A DNA stretch of 64,000 nucleotides from Austropuccinia psidii (GCA_023105745.1 JALGQZ010000019.1:3410001-3474000), one strand, 5' to 3'. Counted from the stretch's first letter, positions 20,949 through 33,422 are shown. The notes: generated by a model from the sequence alone, not told the origin. A program made the numbers and translations.

Positions 20949-22368
20949 TGTCAGGCAGAGTCTATGTTGAAGAAGTAATTAGGCTATTTACAACTAGAAC
21001 TATGACTGTGACATGTAAAAAATATTTTAAAATAAAGGCTTTAATTTAAGATGATGGTTTATAATATAATAAAAGGGTTCTACTATTGAAGAATAGTGGT
21101 GGTGAGCGCCATTGAGCATATAGGGTGCAGTATTACCAGTTGGATTACTATAATAAGAGCTACAATAATCAAAATTATAGCTATACCTGATTATTATCCA
21201 AGAGTACAACTGTTTTTGACAGTTTACTACATAGGGTATTCAAGAGCAGGATGAGGAAACAATTCTGGCTGTGAAAAGCCTCCTTTTTATCCTGAAATGG
21301 GGTGGAAAGGGTGCTAGACCTTTCCACGTAGAGGAAGTGAAGATTTTTTCACTCTCTGAGACAGGCTTGTAGCTTTCAAAGACCTGTATAGCCTGTATTG
21401 GGCTCAGATGTGATTTTAAAACCACATCTGGGCAGTTTTCACTAATACAGGGTGAAAATTTTCATCTGGGGACCTCACAGCCTGATTCTGACATGTATGA
21501 TGCGTAGAATGCTGTACAGAAACTGTATGGGACCCCAGTATTGACTGTGATATGAGGTATTGAATTAAAAACAATCTCCTTTATCTATTTGACACCTCAT
21601 ATTCATGATTATGGGATATTATCCCATGGTCAGGCTGTATATGACAGCAGGTGGGAATCTGACTTTAAAACAGCCATACCTTTGTCAATTTTTGAGATAT
21701 AAACCTCAAAGCTGGTTCGGTGTGTTGCCCTGTACGTGCTCTACGCAATGGTATCTCATTTGATATGGGTATCATTAAATATGGCAAAGCTATCCCATGT
21801 ACAAGATTTTTGTACATTTGCGTGTTATAGGCAAAAAGATGTATTAAGCTTATTTGCCCCATAACTTTTGATCTAGTTGCGCTGTGGGGAAATGCATGAC
21901 ACCATCAGATAGCCCTGATTGCCCTATTCCCAAAAAGACCCCACTTTAGGTATCTCACACTAAAACTGCAAAGGTTAGATGAGAGGTGAATGTTTTGTTC
22001 ACCCTTATTTGGCCTGAATTTGGCCATAACTCAAGTAATACTGTTGCTAGCTCAGTTTGGCTAGTACCATTGCATAGCCCTGGCTTAGAGCTTAATTTTG
22101 AGTACCCATTTGATGGGGTTAAGCCTCTCCATCTCAATTTTAGATGAGAGGTGAAAATTAAGGTTTATGCTCAGCAATAACTTTGTTATTCTTTGTCCTA
22201 TGGTGATGAGACTTATATTTTCAGAAAGGGGTGAGTTTCCTCTTCCTTTTGATACCTTTTGAGCTGATTTGGCTCAGTTCCATGTTTTGGTTGTATCTTG
22301 GCTATACTATTGGTTTATGGTATTTTGGCTGTCATGCTTGTGCTCTGGTTTTGAGTCACAGGCTGATA
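20949..22368 (-). repeat. Family-A LTR (A1, 5' LTR)
   Basis: About 1,420 bp, starting TGTCAG and ending CTGATA (CTGACA in other copies). Homologous LTRs lie at 41099-42508, 48238-49630 and 56463-57879. On the minus strand GGATAAAAAGG near 21290 is a TATA-like element. Confidence 0.9.
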
Positions 22369-23070
22369 GAAACAATGGAAAAGGAAAAGGCCTAGTTAGA
22401 GCCTCGTTACCTCCAAGAAGTGGAAACCAATTTCCACTTGGAGGAGGAGAAAACCACAAAAATCTGCCTTAATACAAGGTCAACCAACCTTGATAACTTG
22501 TACAGGGAATATTACAGTAATTAACCCAGTTGTAACTTGTAAAGGCAAATTAACCAAAACAGTAGATAACAAATTTGTACGAGGCACAGTCAAGGGTAAA
22601 TACCCTAAGAGCATAAAGTTTTTTACTGCTTGCAAACACTGATATGTTCCGTGTACACCTCAGGAACCTTGGAATACCAAGGAACCATCCAGAGGACAGA
22701 CAAGGTCTGTTCAAAACCAGAAGTCCAGGAACATGACACCTTGGACACAGTGGTGAATGGGAAGACACTGAGGGAAATCATACAACCTCTTCCATTCACC
22801 TTTCAATTCCACAGAAACCTCAAAATAGAGGCTGGAAGGATATGGATCAAGTTCTTAAGCTGCACCAACTCTTCAAAGATTTATTCCAATGGAGAATGGA
22901 CAAAAAGCGGTTCAATCTAGCATTACACTGGGCAGAACTTGGAGCAAGTTGACAGAAGATATGTCTCAAAGAGATACCCTTCAAAGATCTGATTGTATCA
23001 GAGGGAAACCTGAATAAGGGAAAATAAGGGAACTATTCAAGCTATAGAAGAACAATTGAACCAGACAGAG
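22369..23070 (+). pseudogene. A3: 5' part of a plus-strand family-A first ORF and gag
   Basis: The reading follows A1/A2 in reverse orientation: the end of the first ORF (FFTACKH), the TGA-T-ATG junction at 22640-22646, then gag (NGKTLREI, FTFQFHRNL, KKRFNLALHWAELGAS) with several frame changes. It stops at 23070 where C1 inserts and resumes at 38327. Its own 5' LTR is absent; A1's LTR abuts it at 22368/22369. Confidence 0.85.
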
Positions 23071-24291
23071 TGTAAGGTGTGGATATGAAACTTTGATTAA
23101 AAATCAAGTACTTTCCCTGTCCTCAAAATTTGTATAAGGTAAGAAAAGATTAAAAATAGTATGACATAGTATTTTTAAAATTTTCATTTTTTTAACTTTA
23201 TAAGTATCAAACAAGAATAGTATAAAGATTTATTGTTTTACCAACAATAAAGATTCATCCAAAAATACTCTACAAGAGATATTCAAGGCTACAAAAGATA
23301 TTTCTGCAAGAGCAATTTCAATTGGAATTAATTGAGAAAAGAACTGCAAGAAATCAATTAAAGAAAAAGGTATTTAAAAAGATATTTAAAGAGAAAACAT
23401 GGCCAAAAGTGACCAGAGTGAATTTGGAAACAAAGTGACAAAGTTAACAGTGATGAAAGATGCTTTAATTCACTTTTGGGGTGGTTCAAGGGGTAAAAAT
23501 GATTATAAGAGCTACAAACAATGATTATTTTATTATTTTTTCACATGGTTAAAAGGTTCAAAATGATTTAAAAAGGGTTTTTGGAGTCTTTTATTGATTG
23601 GTTTAACAGTGTTCAAACTAATTATAAAAGGAAAAGATTCTAACATGAAGAGAAAAGTGGGGCAAAGAAGACATTCTTTTATAGCCATCAATTTTCTTAC
23701 TACAAAGGTAAAATTTACTCTGTCAGCCGTGAAAAACAGTCTGAAAACAGAAAAACCAATTATGGAACTGTTGAACCCTGGTTTAGACCAAAAAAGGGGT
23801 TGTTTTAGCCATTTTAGACCCTTAAATCAGCCATTACTATTGTAATACCTGCTCTAGAGCCTTCAAAACACGTCAGAATGGGTATACAAGTTATAAAAAC
23901 CAGGTAAAACTGTTTTTAACAAGATTGTTTTGACTCAAGGGTAGTTTTACCCTCTTGGCAACAGTTAAAACTGCCCTGGTTGGTATCAAAAACTCATCAC
24001 CAATGGACTCACAGACCCTGTGACTCAATTCCAGGCCAAAAGTGATGAGCATTTGCGTGGAGTTTGAAATCCCACACCTGTCAGCAAGGACTTTGGGGTC
24101 CTGGCTCCCCCTTGGAGCTAGAGTTCCTTCCCCCCCAGAATTAATCTTTCCAATTTATTTTTTCTTTAATTCCTCATCATGTAATACATGGTAATTAACA
24201 CATATAATTCAATTGAGTTTTTACAGGCCACAACTTTAATAATTGATACCTCATATGTATATTACAGTTCACCTATGTAATACACATGCAC
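23071..24291 (-). repeat. C1 left LTR, first part
   Basis: Homologous to 36908-37850, 38982-40228 and 58030-59255. All four carry the minus-strand TATA box TATAAAAG (here 23683-23676; also 37533-37526, 39603-39596 and 58648-58641). The LTR continues at 35925 after element B. Confidence 0.9.
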
Positions 24292-26185
24292 TGTGGAACT
24301 GCTTTTTGTGCTTGATTGGATAAGGCAGTCCTTGAGGGGGAAATCACCAGTAAACAGTTTTGAATTGCTGAAATAATCCTGTCACCAAGGGTGCTAATGG
24401 TTCTTTAGCTGCCCCTCTGAATATACTAAACAATCTCCCTAAAGAGCTCACAAATCAATATTTAAGATTGTGGCTTTATAACTACAGAAGACTTTTTAGA
24501 AGTCTCTATCAGACCTATTCAATAATCAGCCTAATGATAAAATAATAATACTAATGTAGATAAAATAATTTCAAAAGATAAATTTGTAGGTGATTTTGTA
24601 GGATAATAAAGTAATAATTTAGTAAAATAAATAATAGATATAATAGTACTGATCCGTGATTTTAAGTTGTTTTCTTTGTTGAAGGTATTTTATTTTAATG
24701 GATAATAGCTCAATTATGAGGAAAATTTAGTAATAGTGATAATATATAATAGTATTGTTTGACAGTTTAAATAGTTGTTGTTGGTAAAAAAGTTTGATAA
24801 TATGTAAAATATATTGTGTGATAATAATAATAGTGATATAAATTTTCTTCTAGTGAGAAGAGTAGAATATAAATGTTTTGTTGAATATGAGTATTTTACT
24901 AATAGATGAATTTATAATATAGGCAGACATACTGTTAACTACAGCTATATATAAATCACTATTAATGTAATGTAATAATAATAATAATTTCTAGGTTAAC
25001 CTAGTAGTAAGGGATGAATAATTATTCTCCTTCTTGGTATATAATTATGTGCATTCATGGGGAGAAGAGGAGAAAATGAGAGAGAGAGGCCTCCTTTTAT
25101 GTTGTGAGAAGTACCCATGGGCTCTCCATGTAAAGTTTTATTCTTGCCCTTGAGATAATTTTGCTGGTGTAGATTTTGGTAACAAAAGCCAGATGACCTA
25201 TCTGTTATACTGCATTAGTAATTTTGCACAGCCTTGAGAGATTAATGCTAGTGTGTAAAATTAAGAATGGTATCATATGACTGAGATATTTTCACCATTT
25301 GTTTGGCCAAAATTAAGATTGAGATGTTTTTGTTTGGTGGGGATTTTGATAAGAGTATCAGATGACTCCTCCTTTACACTGCTTTAGTCAGCTTGCACAG
25401 CCTTGAGGAATTAATGCTGGTGAGTAAAGGATGAAGATGGTGTCATGTGAATAAGCCCATGTATAATTTGTTTGTAAGATTTATTTAGTTCCAGGTGATT
25501 ATGCTGTGTAATGTGGGGATATCCTCTTGAGTTTTAATTATTGATTACTGTAATTGCTGTGTACTTTACATTTTAGTGTACTTTCCTTGCATGCAGCTAG
25601 TTGAATTTCAATTAAGTTGAATTTTAATAATCCTGTGTCTGTGTAATGTCCATATCTTATGCATGTGGACTGCATAAGTCTTATTTGGGCTCCTGTATTG
25701 TTGTGTAATTTTTAAGTTTTTAGTGTATTTTCATGTATTGAATTGCATTTGATACTGTCAGATGATCCTTGTGTCACATGAGCTGTTTTTTTGATGTATT
25801 GGATTCTTAGTAATATAATCTTCCTGATGGATTTAGAGTGGATATAATGTTACAATGTTACTTTTCCCATGTAATTTTGAGTTTTTTGTATGTATTGAGC
25901 CTATTGCTGATCATGTAAGCCTTATATGTAAGTTTTGTTGTGTAACTCCATAAGATTGGACTCCTCTATTATTCATTTAATTATAGAAGTATATTGAATA
26001 TTTAAATTGTGAATGCTAAAATCTTCCATTCCTCCCTACTGTTGAAGTTATTCCTGGGTTTTTTTGTGATTTTAAGCATGTCCTTTGAGTGGTGATTTCC
26101 TGAATTAGTCATTGGGATCTTGATTTTCCAACTTTTAATTTCCAAAAAATTTCTTGAAACTGGTAAAAAGGTATGGAATACCACA
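24292..26185 (-). repeat. Element B 3' LTR
   Basis: Matches 34024-35920 along its full length. It contains an internal imperfect duplication, with GCACAGCCTTGAG-A-TTAATGCT at about 25217 and again at about 25396. Confidence 0.92.
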
Positions 26186-26552
26186 TCCCCCTCTCCATTC
26201 AATGCTTTTCCCAGCATTCCAGTTTCAAGTACAGTATCCTGGGTTCATAAGTGAGAACTTTCTTTCTTTAATTTTTTAATTTCAATAAATTCAGTTAATA
26301 ATTCCATTTATGGCTTGCTATATTAATTTTGAATATACATATCTTCTTATTTGAATGGACCCTGTTGTTTATTCTTGTTTGTTTGTTTATCCATATTAAT
26401 GTTGTCTTATATCATTAATACTGTTTTAGGGTAATTTCCCTCTCCATTTAATAAAGATCCTTCCAGCTACTAATAGATTATCTTGATTGAATATTTACAC
26501 CGGTGTTTACATAAAATAAAATAAATGAATAATAATAAAAAAGGAAATTGGT

Positions 26553-26975
26553 ACAGTTTAAGGTCTTATCCAGGACCTCTGCTTTAGTCCTGAGACTGTA
26601 ATTAGCATAAGATGATGTTGATGAGGCAGTTTAAGGTCATACTAAGCACCTTTTCTTGAGTGTTTGATTTTGAAGAAGTATTATAAAAGAGTTATTTAGA
26701 TAGTTTCAGAGTCTTACCAAGGACCATTTATTGAGTTAAGTTGTTGATGATAAACAAATAAAAAAAAAGAATATTTGGACAGTTTAAGGTCATATCAAGG
26801 ACCTTGTCTGATGTAATTTTGTTTGATGATGGACAAAAAATAAAGAAAATTGAGATATTTAGACAGTTTTAAGGTCTTATCAAGGACCTTTTCTTGGATT
26901 GAATTTTGTTGAAGTGTCTTGATGAAAGATAAATCAATGATTGAGACAGTTTAAGGTCTTATCTAGCACCCATCC
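26553..26975 (-). repeat. Six spaced repeats of GTTTAAGGTC...GGACC
   Basis: The motif ACAGTTTAAGGTCTTATC(A)AGGACC recurs at about 26553, 26626, 26701, 26779, 26862 and 26945, a period of 73-83 bp. The motif is itself partly palindromic (AAGGTC...GGACCTT). It lies between the polypurine tract and the antisense gene of element B. Confidence 0.7.
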
Positions 26976-28429
26976 TGAGTTTTGAGTTGTGTTTTGAAAT
27001 ATTTGCTTAATTGGATTTGTTTTGTCCCCTCCTTCTTTTTCTTTATTTTATGGACTAGTGTCAAGGCCTAATATCCTCCTTCTGTAGCCTTTAGTAATAT
27101 TAATACCCCTGTCATCCTCTTCATGACAACTCTAGATTACATATCCATTGATGATTATTAAATGGGTGGGTACCCCCTCTCCATTTAATAATTGTGACCT
27201 ACTTTCCTTTTATAATTTTTTTTGTCTTGTGAAATAATAATAAAACATAGTAGAGTATATAAAAATGATGATAACAAAGTTGAAATATGAGATAAATAAT
27301 ACAAAAAATTAAAGAACTTACCAATAGTATACTGTAAGTAGAATTCTTTTCAAGAATAAGAATTCAAGATAAAAAAAAGCAGGATAAAAGAATCATAAAG
27401 TATTCTAACTAGATATATAGATTTATTTTTAATGAAATTATTTTACACATAAAAAATAACAATAAGAAATTCTTATTGAGAATATTCATTATGAATAAGA
27501 TAAAAAGGTATACTATTTATCCCCCTTTTTCCTGTTTTTTTTTTTTTTTTTTTACTAGTTTTAAAATAATAATAATAATAATATATTAATATAGAGTATA
27601 AAAATATTGATAATAATAAATATCTTAAATCATAATATAAAATAAGAGAAAACAAATAAATAAAACTAAGAAAATAATAATGATTAATACAGAAAATATG
27701 AATAATACATAAAGTACAAATGTAATAGTAATATATGTATATCTATATATTTAGTAATTAATAAAAATAAAATATCATTCATAATTTAAATAATTTGATT
27801 AATGATATAAAAGAATAAATAAGTAAAGTATAATTCAAATTTTAAATGATAATTTATTTATTTTTTGAAGTAGCTGGGTGTAAATACTTCAAATTTGAAG
27901 TGTGTGCATTTGTTTTCTAGCCGCGGGTGTTTGTTTCTTCTGCCCACTCAATCTGATTTTCTTATTATATTATATTTTATTTTATTATTTTTTATTTCAC
28001 AATGTTTTTTTTTCTTTTTTCTCTTTGTTTTTTGTTATTATTATTTCTTCTTATTGTGGCTTCTTTCTTCCTCTTTTGACGCCACGTTTGGTCATTTCTA
28101 TGTTGTGGTTGGTTTCTAGCAATGCCAATCCTTATTGTTGGCCGTATTTTGCTTTGGTATGTTATATGGTTTTTTTTAATAAGATGTTGTCGGGGTTTAG
28201 GATGTAATACCATTGCATGCATGAGTTTTGGGGCATCTTTTCAGCAAGGTACGTCCTGTTTTTTTATTATTTTACTTATTTTATTTATTATTTATTTATT
28301 TATATCTTTTTTTTTCTCGGATTGTAATGCCTAGTTTAGCGTTTTTTATTAATATGTCCGATGATGTTCAAGAGTCCATTATTGTGTTTTATAAGGGGAT
28401 CCATTATATAATTAATTGCGTTCGACACG
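26976..28429. other. AT-rich internal region of element B; upstream of the antisense gene
   Basis: Very A/T-rich with long T and TAA runs from about 27220 to 28060. From about 27900 CpG dinucleotides reappear (CCGCGG at 27921). Plus-strand segments such as 28328-28482 (SDDVQESIIVFYKGIHYIINC) could be further exons of the gene that follows, given GTACGT at 28249 and CTAG before 28335. I cannot connect them reliably. Confidence 0.4.
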
Positions 28430-28994
28430 ATGACCACTACTATTGCCCCCGCTTCCTCTATTCTGATTACGAGTTTGCCTGAAGCTAACCTTGTTCAATC
28501 AACCTTGGCTTCTTTTAACGAATCTATCCATCCAATTATTCCTTCTTCCGTTCACACCAACAGTATTCATGGGCCGACTTAATCTGAAATCACATCCATT
28601 TTTGGCGATCCGGTTCCTCCTTTGGTCAATAGTTCCCAGATTTCATCATCTATTCCTAATCCTCCACCTCCTTATGAACCCCGCGCTGTTTCTCCTTCGC
28701 CTCCTACCTTACCATCATGTTGCAAAAACCATTTTAACCAAATTTACAAGGCATTCGATTGTCTGTTCCAACATTACATTCAGGACTTCCACAAAAATTA
28801 CCATGAAACAGCGGCATCATTGTCTAATCCTACAGGTTTTCATTGCTTACGTTCATCTTTACGTATGGTTATGGACTTGTATAACCAAATGTCAGAGTAA
28901 GTTCTATTCTTTATTTAGTTATTATTTATTTTTTTACTAATATGATCCTTTACAATGTAGGATCCTTGATGAAGAAACAGAATCGTTGTCATAG
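28430..28994 (+). pseudogene. Spliced gene of unknown function, antisense within element B
   Basis: ATG at 28430 opens a frame to 28896, followed by a textbook intron (donor GTAAGT at 28897, TACTAAT branch site near 28935, acceptor TGTAG ending at 28960). Exon 2 (28961-28994) ends in TAG. The product would be about 166 residues with a Pro-rich middle (NPPPPYEPRAVSPSPPTLP) and a Cys/His-containing C-terminal helix region (CCKNHFNQIYKAFDCLFQHY). One TAA at 28580-28582 interrupts it; CAA to TAA would explain this. Its CpG content is far above the flanking element sequence. I do not recognise the family. It may be a captured host gene or an antisense gene of the element. Confidence 0.5.
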
Positions 28995-29561
28995 AAGCTG
29001 GATGGGCCTAAAAAAAATTCACTTTTTTTTTTATTAGTTTGATTTTTTAAAAGTACAATTGACGAAAAAAAAATTCATTCCGTTTATTTTATTTATTTAT
29101 TTTATTATCTTTATTCTTCTTCTTTTTTTATTTATTTTTTATATACATATATATATATATATATTTCTATTATTTGTTTTATTAGGCACCTGGGATAAAA
29201 GGTTTGAAATGATAAAAAAAATAAACATGCTACTTTTGACCCCCCTTCTTTTTGTGCTGAGACCCTGTTAGCTGTGAGATGAGAGAAAGAAAAAAATAAA
29301 ATAAAAAATAAAAAATAAAAAAATAAAAATCAAAATGAAAAGAAAAAAATAAAAAATAAAATAAAAATAATAATAAAAATAAGACATAATAAATAATTAA
29401 ATGAATCCAAAATAAAATAAAAAAAGAAATCAATAAATAAAACTAAAAAAAATAAAAGTAAAAAAATAAGTATTATTATACATATATATATTTTAAGATT
29501 TCTGAGAAACTAAAATTCATGAGATAAGGGGGGAAAAATTACTATTATATAAAAAAAAACT
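28995..29561. other. Low-complexity A/T sequence
   Basis: Long runs of TTTATTTA and AATAAAATAAA, plus a short ATATAT tract near 29146-29163. No gene is supported; frames here encode only Phe/Leu/Ile or Lys/Asn strings. Confidence 0.7.
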
Positions 29562-31415
29562 TCATTGAGGATGTGAAAATTTGCTATCAAGACCACTCTT
29601 GAATCTGGCCTTTTTGGCTGTAAGTTCATTTATTCTTTCTTTATTGAGATATTGATCTTGCAAATCTGCATTATTATCAAAGTAATCCTGGATAATTTTT
29701 CCATTTCTATCATTATTTTCTGTCCAATCCTCTTTTCGTGTTGAGGTCTTATATTGCCTTTCCAAATGGGCTTGCAAACTTGGACATATCTTTTTATTCT
29801 GAGTAATCCAAAAATATTCCTTTTCTTCCTTAGTCTTCTTCTTCTTTTTACTACTTTCTGTTGTTTTATTTCTTTCTTTCTTTATTCCTTCTAGCCACTT
29901 GACATGCTGAACTGAGCATTGATAATCTTGTTCAGTAATTTTGTAAAGTTCCAACCTGCAATCTTCATTCCTCAGAGGCTGCCAATTGGTATAGCCTTCC
30001 CAGGGAAATTGGTCTACTGTAAGTAAAATCCCATCTGATTCAATTTCTTGAATATTTGTTTGTTTTAATGAAGCTTCTTGATCCTTTTTCTGCTTTCAGT
30101 TACTGATGTCTTTGTTTATTTCTTCATTTTTATTTATTTGGGTTTCTTTGGCTTTGTCTAAGGAAAGTTAATTCATTCCCAGATGAAAATTTGGATTATC
30201 TTTATCAGAGTGATAGTGTGGGGTAGGTGAGTCTTCTTCTTTGGAATTGGTAGAGTATTTGATAGGATTTGAACTACACATTCTATTTGGATGTGGTTTG
30301 TTTTCGATAAAATTGGTTTCTATATGATTTCTGGTGTCAGTAGAATATTTAGGTGTTGAGTTATTTAAATCTTCATTTTTGGTAATTTTACTTTCTTTTT
30401 CTACAGTTACCAATTTCCTGCTAGCTTTATTTTCAGGTTGGATTTCCTCATTCAACTCTCTGCTTGGGTGGAAAGCTTTAAAGTGTTGAGGATATTGTAG
30501 GAATATTGGATCCTTATTGGGTGTGTGGATATGAAATAGGTTATTTTCTTTGAGAAGATAAGTATCTGATTCTTCTTTTGGTTCTTTAGTGAGTTCTTTT
30601 GGCAATTCTTGTTCTGATTTTCCTATTTCAATTTTGGACTTCTTTAGGTTTTGTTTGATAATATCTTTGTTTTCCATAATAAGCCTTGGGTCAATGTTTA
30701 CCACATTTGAGGGAAAAGGTTGAAAATTGTTGTCCTGCTTGTGTGAAGCTTCTGGCGGGTATATTTTTGAAAATCCAATTGGTGACCTGGCTACTTCTTG
30801 TGGTAAGACTGGTTTACTTTCATCCATATTATTTTTGATACTGGTTTTTCTGGATTCTTTCTTTGCAGTTTCTTGACCATAATCATTTCCATTTTTTGGT
30901 TGATTATCCATCATATTTTCCAAGATTTTATTTAATTATTTATTCTGTTTGGGGTTTGAAGTTCATTAAATACTTTCTTCCTGAATTATGGGATTTTCTT
31001 GAGGCTTGAGGTCTTTATTTATGGTAATTTTGTGTTTGAGAGAGATTTCTTTTAAGGAATTTAATGCTTATGTATTAGAATGAGAGTGAAAATTCCTTTC
31101 TCCCACTGTGACATTAATTATTGACATAACTGGTTTTACACTTGATTTCCATTTATTTTTGAATATTCCTTTTGAAAGGGACTTTAATGCTTTGATAGGT
31201 GAGAAGAGCTTGGTGACTGGTTTTCTTTTTATTTCTTCAGGATTCTTGAAATTATGATAGTTGATAGCTTGAGCTATTTGGTTACCAGTATTTCCATTTT
31301 CTCTTTTTGAGGTTGTAATTCCTGTAAGATTTATTTCTTTAGGCTTTGGCTTGATATTTTCTGTATTAAATGGGGGTAATTCCACTTTTATATCCCTTTT
31401 TCCTTCATATTTCAT
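29562..31415 (-). pseudogene. Element B polyprotein, C-terminal region of unknown function
   Basis: Segments 31415-31068, 30923-30168 and 29954-29562 all lie in the same reading frame as the protease upstream, separated by single stops and not frameshifts. The sequence is Lys/Glu/Asn-rich and low in structure until the last part. There, GYTNWQPLRNEDCR, ELYKITEQDYQCSVQHVKWLE and YFWITQN look globular. No reverse transcriptase, RNase H or integrase motif appears. Its role is unknown. Confidence 0.65.
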
Positions 31416-31499
31416 TATTTCTTCTTCTTTAAATACTTGGCTAGGAAGTTTTTCTGAAATTGGTTGATTGTTGGAGCTTGGTTCTTTCTCAACTGGTAA

Positions 31500-32351
31500 T
31501 TATTTCCAATCTTCCAATTTAGAAACTGCACATGTTTCCATTCCTGCTGGTGGGTTTTCTCTCCATCCTACTTTCTGTGGTAAACAAATAGGTAAGCAAA
31601 GCCTTCTTCCATCTGGCTCTATGTAACTGAATATTTCCCCTTTCTGTTGAGAAAAGTCTAATCTTATGTTATTATCTGCAAGGAAAGGCCTTCCCAATAC
31701 TGTGTGAACTGCTCCTCTTGCTACAAAAAGATGTATATTTCTTTCTTCCCCAGTGACTAAAGTGATTGGGGTAAATTCTGCTAATCCAACAATTGAGGTA
31801 CAGTGACCACCAATTCCTCTTAAATTCATGTTTAGACATCTTGTGGTGAGTCCTGCTTTTATTGCTTAATCTTCTGGTATTATGTTCAATTCTGATCCTG
31901 TATCTACTAATGCCATTATTTCATGTCCTTCTTCACCTAGGTACACTTGCATAAATCCTAATGGACAGGAATAATGTAGTTTGGGATGTTCATAATATCC
32001 TAAATGATGGTTTATGAGTTTGGTTTGAATTTCTTTTGTATCAATTGAGTTGATTGAGTTTCTTTCTTCTGTTGTCAAATTTTTAAGCTGGTTGATAACT
32101 TTGGGTGACATGATAAGAACTTGTTCTAGGGTGAGATTTATTTTCTGATCCAAAACCTTTTTGATAATTTGACTCATAACCTCTTGAAATTCTGTGTTTT
32201 CTTGCTTGATATTCTTGTTTTTCACAGTACTTTGAGTCAATTCCAGCTTCTTTCCAGAATCCTGTTTTTCTTTAACTTCTTGGCTAACTTCTTCTTCCCC
32301 TTTGAACTCTTGAGGCTTCTTAAATTTAGTGGGAACAATTGTTTTTTCCAC
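31500..32351 (-). pseudogene. Element B retropepsin-like protease
   Basis: The active-site segment is IMALVDTGSELNIIPED (near 31890), followed by an in-frame TAA at 31868-31866. The frame then continues unchanged with LRGIGGH, a hydrophobic flap-like region and VLGRPFLADNNIRLDFS, the conserved GRPF motif of fungal retroelement proteases. CAA to TAA would explain the stop. Upstream is a Lys/Glu-rich linker from Gag. The frame matches gag, implying one long polyprotein. Confidence 0.85.
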
Positions 32352-32762
32352 TGTACCATGTTCATCTTCAATTTAGGCTCCAGGTATGTGTGGCTTCTTT
32401 TTTAGTGGTGTTTCCATTGTTTTTGGTAATGACTTTGGTGGTTGTTGAATTGGATACTCATTTCTTGAGGATCTTTGTTTGGTGTTTCTCAACCCATAAT
32501 TATTGAGCAATGGATCATTGGCTGATGATATGGTTGGTGGTTGCCAGCTTCCCCAATCTATAATTTTGGCTATAGCTGTTGCAATGTTATTTTCCTTGGC
32601 TTGTATTATGTTTACTTCTTTTGGTTGGTGTGTTGATTCTTTAGCTCAATTTTCTTTTCTTTTCTTGATAATTTCTTCTTGTTCTTTTGCAAATTCTTCC
32701 ACTAACTTCTTTGGTGATATTTTTCCATCTGTTGGTACTCTTTGCCAATTGGGAAACAAAAA

Positions 32763-33422
32763 TCAACCTCCTTGTCTGCTGACCCATTTTTTATTTTGAT
32801 CTTCAAATAGGTAGTTACATCTATTAGCTGAATGTCCTTCCTCCCAACAGTAATAACATTTGACATAAGGTTTTGGTATGTTTTGTGCTGGTGTATAAGG
32901 AATATGCCTTTGTGAAAAAGGTAGTAAGCTGTCCTTTGGGTACCTTGATTGATTTTCCTGCTTGAGTACCTGTCCTGTTTTACTTTGAGGTAGTACTGCT
33001 TCTGTTATTTCCTTAATTTGCTTAATAAAGTCCTTTATTTCCTTCTTTTCTCCTTGATCCTGAATCCTGGGTCTTTGTTGTTCTTTAATTTTATTATTAA
33101 GCTCCTTTAGTTGATTTAAGGCATTTTCCATGGTGTCATCTTCAATTTGTACTTTCTTTGCTTGTGGCTGATTTATTCCATAATGGGAGGTTGTGTCTTC
33201 AGCCCTGTCCCTTGGTATGATCACAGTTTCTAGCTCTTGCTCTATATAGCTCTTTAATACTTTCATTTCTGGTACAATATATCCACCATCCCTTGCTTGA
33301 ATCATGACCTTATCTCTTCTCATCTCCTTAATTATGGAAGTCCTGATTTCTGGTGAAACTCTTGCATAGAGTTCTTCATTATGAGTCTTCAGGCGTGACA
33401 TGCCTTGGTAATGTGGGTTCAC
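32763..33422 (-). pseudogene. Element B Gag with CCHC knuckle
   Basis: A 219-codon stretch has a Lys/Glu-rich helical centre and a C-terminal CCHC zinc knuckle CYYCWEEGHSANRC. Upstream sequence (to about 33800) is also coding-like in another frame (SYTPGASPSEPTLPRH), implying a frameshift near 33400. Stops at 32763 and further down separate it from the protease without a change of frame. It would package element RNA. Confidence 0.8.

Larger units (their letters stand above)
15509..22368 (-). mobile_element. Ty3/gypsy retrotransposon A1, 3'-truncated
   Basis: In minus orientation it has a 5' LTR (22368-20949), leader, small first ORF, gag, protease, reverse transcriptase, RNase H and the start of integrase. 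Alignment with A2 ends abruptly at about 15509, inside the integrase zinc-binding region (after EDRTK). The integrase core, C-terminus and 3' LTR are missing. To its right the LTR end abuts gag of the plus-strand element A3 without a recognisable target duplication, as expected when one end is lost. Confidence 0.9.

Noticed and set aside
27473..28334. Phe/Leu/Tyr-rich frames that could be read as membrane proteins
   Set aside because: They lie in T-rich low-complexity DNA; hydrophobicity is a composition artefact.
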